Shown: positions 61,157-64,000 of the stretch, in pieces | Numbering within the stretch: the stretch's first letter is position 1 | How the letters are laid out: each line of letters opens with the position of its first letter | DNA from: Gracilaria domingensis | Lineage: Eukaryota; Rhodophyta; Florideophyceae; Gracilariales; Gracilariaceae | Assembly: GCA_022539475.1 (NCBI GenBank) | Contig: VCMS01000021.1 | Coordinates: forward strand, 62,001 to 126,000 | Direction: 5' to 3' | Length of the DNA stretch: 64,000 bases | The notes under the pieces: model-generated | What the model was told of the DNA's origin: nothing | Database searches by the model: none | What the model saw: only the letters and a program-made list of their open reading frames with translations | Position numbers and translations under genes: made by a program

Positions 61157-64000
61157 ATGGCAGGGAGCTGCATTTACAACCTTACGAACACAGAAAATAC
61201 AATTGAAGAGAATTTTGAGTCTGGTGACTCACTGGATACTACCCTTTCGGTTAATGATTCTGATGAACAGTTAGATGATGTGCCCCAGGAAGTGGATCTC
61301 TGCAACATTGGTCCCCAGCTCCGTAAAGGAGAATGTGGTGGTTTTCTCTCTATTGAGGAAAATGGGACGACTGTCGAAACTCTGTATTATGTTCGAACGC
61401 CACCTGTTCCTGAACTAGTAATTCTCCAACCTGGCACGGTGGTTCTTGCTCAATCTTCACTGCTGAAATCCCTTTGTGAACTTCGAGACAATGCACGAGA
61501 ATTGGGAACTTCATGGATATGCCAACGAAAGGATTTGGGTAGATTTCTTTCCACTTTCTCTCATTCAGGAGGTCCTCGAAAGTCATCCAGCAAAGGCATA
61601 AGGGAAAGAGGTTCGAAGAAAGTTGGATGTGAGGCCAAAGTCACAACGACATCGATCCATATGTCTTACCAGCAGAATGTTTGCGACTATGTGATCAGTT
61701 CAATCAAAAAGGACTGTGAATCATACAGAACTAAAGCAGGTCTTGATCTCGACCAATTTCATTTGAATAGCTTTTGCGTCATTCGTAATATCAATATGAG
61801 TCATACCAACCACGTTCCGAAAAAGATTTCTTCCGGAAAGAAATTAATTTCTCGCTCGCGTGATGTTCTGGAAAATGAAGAGATCATGTCGGCACTGTTA
61901 GCATTTCGTAGAGCATGTCCTGGTGGAAAGGGTTCTGTTATGAAGCTCGAACGGTTCTTAGGTGATCAGTTTCCTCGATGTGAGATTGAGTACGAAACAC
62001 TACGTAATGTTGTCAAGAAGATCTCCGAAGGCGAGGAAGATGCAAACAATCTTGTAAAGTACCTTCAGCAGCGCAAGCGAGAGGGAAAAGTTGAGTTTCT
62101 AGATCATCATCAAGATGAAGAAACAGGTGAGCTTTCATCGATCGTGTGGTCTGTGAAAGGTTCGAAAGAATTGGTCCATCGGTGTGGTGATGTCATTTTC
62201 TGGGACAGCACCCACAATACCACCAGATACAACTACAGGCTTGCGACAATGACAGCAGTGGACTCTGAGGGTGTATCAAGAGCTGTTCTTCTCGCTCTTA
62301 CCCTTCATGAGAATGGACTATTCTGCAGAAGACTATTGGGATACTGGCACATTGCGTTCGAAAAGCCACTACCTGAAGTGATCTTTACCGACGGTGACGA
62401 AGCAATCGCACTCTCACTCAGATCTATACCGTACGATGAAGACGTTCGTCATCTGCTGTGCATTTATCACCTATTTGATATGAAAGTGAAGAAGCGCGTG
62501 AACCCAATCTTGAGAAGCAAAGGGGGAGCTACGTTATGGCAAAGCTTCAGAGCAGATCTTTCCCTTTGTCGAGAATGTGTATCTGAAGATCATCTTAACC
62601 GTCTCTGGAAGCAGTTGCTGAGCAAGTGGTTCCCACCTAGTTCGAAGACAGAGAAACTCAGGAAGTACCTTGACCTTTATGTCTGGGATCGTCGAAATCA
62701 TTGGGCATCTGTATTTTTCAAGGATTGTCTTACACTCGGGGCATCATCAACACAAAGATCGGAAAGTTGGAACAGTCTAGTTCGATGCTTTGCGGACAGT
62801 ACAAGTCTTCAGAACTATGCATCGTCTATCGAGAAACTAATCGAACGGCAATCACGAAAGGAATCCAGAAGTTCGTGCCCTGAATGGAGAGTATTGCCTT
62901 TACGTGAGGCACCAGGACATTTGAGAGAGCATTGTGCGTCATTTCTTGTAAAGCTAGGAGTATCACGATACGCATGTACTGAAATTGCCAGATTGTTGAA
63001 TGAAGCTTTGCGTTTGACGTTTACCAGTGACTCAGATGTACCGTCGACGAGCGGTTCAGAAGGCCGCGAAAAAGATGAGCACAAACTTATCTCCATAGCT
63101 GGTACAACAACTCAAACATATTCGTTTGACCAAAATGAAGGGAATGAAAGAACATTGTCACGAACGGACGTATAATTGAGGGTTATTCTCCCTCGAACAC
63201 CATCTGAAGGAAAGACTCCTGACGTCACTGCAACCTGTGAGTGTCTGTACACGGTTCGCATGGGACTTCCGTGCCATCATCTACTCGCAGTCTGTCTCTA
63301 TCTAGACAAATCAAAGACACTTATGGAAACAATGAAGAAAAACGGTTATCACTCGTTCATTGACATATTGTTTCTTACATCTGTGTCTCCGCGATGGATT
63401 TCACCCTTTGGGCTTCCAGCGAACGAGACAGAATTTCTCATTGCTCACAGACGGAAGTACAACTTTGACGACTGGGATGCAAGGAAACTCGAACAGCTGG
63501 ATATTTGGCTTTTGCAATGCGGAATTCGTCAACGTTTTGCTCTCCCTCGACAGACCGACTTTCCCATTTCACTAGCCGACGGTGGAAGTCAGAAAGCGTT
63601 CTCCCTTATCCGAGCTGTGTTCACACGAGTATCTGAACATATTACATTTTCCGAGAGTGCGCTTCCCGCGGGTGCTATTGCTTACAAGCTAGGAGTCATG
63701 CTGGAAAACGAAACGAAGAATTTGCAGCACTATGATTCTGGGCAGGAATTCGGAAAAACGCCTCTACTTCGCCGATTGTCGGCATTGCTTGAAGAAATTC
63801 ATAGTAGTGAGGATTCCTGTGGGTACTCTGGCTCTAAAACGAGAACTTCCCTCCAGAACACCACGCCGTTGATGGAGATGAATGGAAATGATACTCTAAA
63901 GCAATCACAGAAGAGTAGCGAAGAGAGCTCTTACGAACTCAGTCCTACTGGAAGCTCTGTTGCTAACGTCCGTAACCCAGAAAGACGACATGACTGGAGA
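61157..64000 (+). pseudogene. Mutator-like (MULE) transposase with SWIM finger, one stop, runs off window
   Basis: The first ATG is 61157 (MAGSCIYNL). The N-terminus is acidic; a FAR1/MULE-like region includes SYQQNVCDYVISSIKKDC. The DDE core has VIFWDSTHNTTRYNYRL (Asp), EVIFTDGDEAIALSLRSI (Asp), LLCIYHLFDMKVKKRV (C-x2-H of MULEs) and TQRSESWNSLVRCF (Glu). TAA at 63173-63175 ends the first 672 codons, but the same frame stays open for the remaining 275 codons to the window end and contains a SWIM zinc finger, CECLYTVRMGLPCHH (C-x-C-x9-C-x-H), as in intact MULE proteins. So a single nonsense change separates DDE core and SWIM. The C-terminal tail is Ser-rich. The element's right end is outside the window. 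Confidence 0.88.

Noticed and set aside
1-64000. tRNA, rRNA, CRISPR arrays, bacterial operons or an env gene in the gypsy elements
   Set aside because: No matching structure or motif was seen; the gypsy elements end with a chromodomain directly before the 3' LTR.

Overview
The window is eukaryotic nuclear DNA made almost entirely of transposable elements. There are no operons or bacterial-type genes, and no rRNA, tRNA or CRISPR was seen. I identify Ty1/copia, Ty3/gypsy (chromodomain), DIRS-like tyrosine-recombinase, hAT-like, PIF/Harbinger and Mutator-like elements. Two copies are copia elements whose protease region reads D-N/D-A-A-P-Y-S-G-I-G, which recalls GalEa-type copia elements known from red algae and some animals. 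A TE-rich red alga is therefore a reasonable guess, but it is inference; oomycetes and other algae share several of these families.

Layout. 1-2701: 3' part of a copia element (Copia-4) and its LTR. 2815-3825: truncated Harbinger transposase (minus strand). 3826-6640: no gene, several dispersed repeats. 6641-33335: one old copia element (Copia-1, 297-bp LTRs, TSD GTGTA) split by four insertions: an hAT-like element (8176-19391), an 890-bp TIR element (19599-20488), a 4.0-kb two-gene Harbinger (22141-26183) and a chromodomain gypsy (Gypsy-1, 26267-31647). The hAT-like element contains a DIRS-like element (DIRS-A, about 8701-19173), which contains an intact copia element (Copia-2, 8805-14067). 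Subtracting all insertions and TSDs from Copia-1 leaves about 5.14 kb, close to the 5.26 kb of Copia-2, which supports the reconstruction. 33438-52570: a DIRS-like assembly (DIRS-B) bounded by inverted terminal units of about 530 bp. Its left unit is split by Gypsy-2 (33590-43979), itself split by Copia-3 (36837-41620). 48756-52041 lies inside the assembly but is not recognisably DIRS; it holds a small acidic-protein ORF. 52571-61156: mostly gene-poor, with a likely host gene for a small secreted Cys-rich protein (55361-55759), minisatellites and a palindrome. 61157-64000: Mutator-like transposase with a SWIM finger, running off the window.

How it works together. Most coding content is retroelement gag/protease/integrase/reverse transcriptase/RNase H, or transposase. 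Only Copia-2 looks intact: one uninterrupted 1511-codon ORF and 351-bp LTRs differing at one position by eye. The other copies carry in-frame stops and a few frameshifts. All three copia elements whose 5' end is present have a primer binding site matching the anticodon stem-loop of initiator tRNA-Met, and the AUG inside that site is the start codon of the polyprotein. Strand, order and TSDs give a relative chronology: Copia-1, then hAT, then DIRS-A, then Copia-2; and DIRS-B, then Gypsy-2, then Copia-3.
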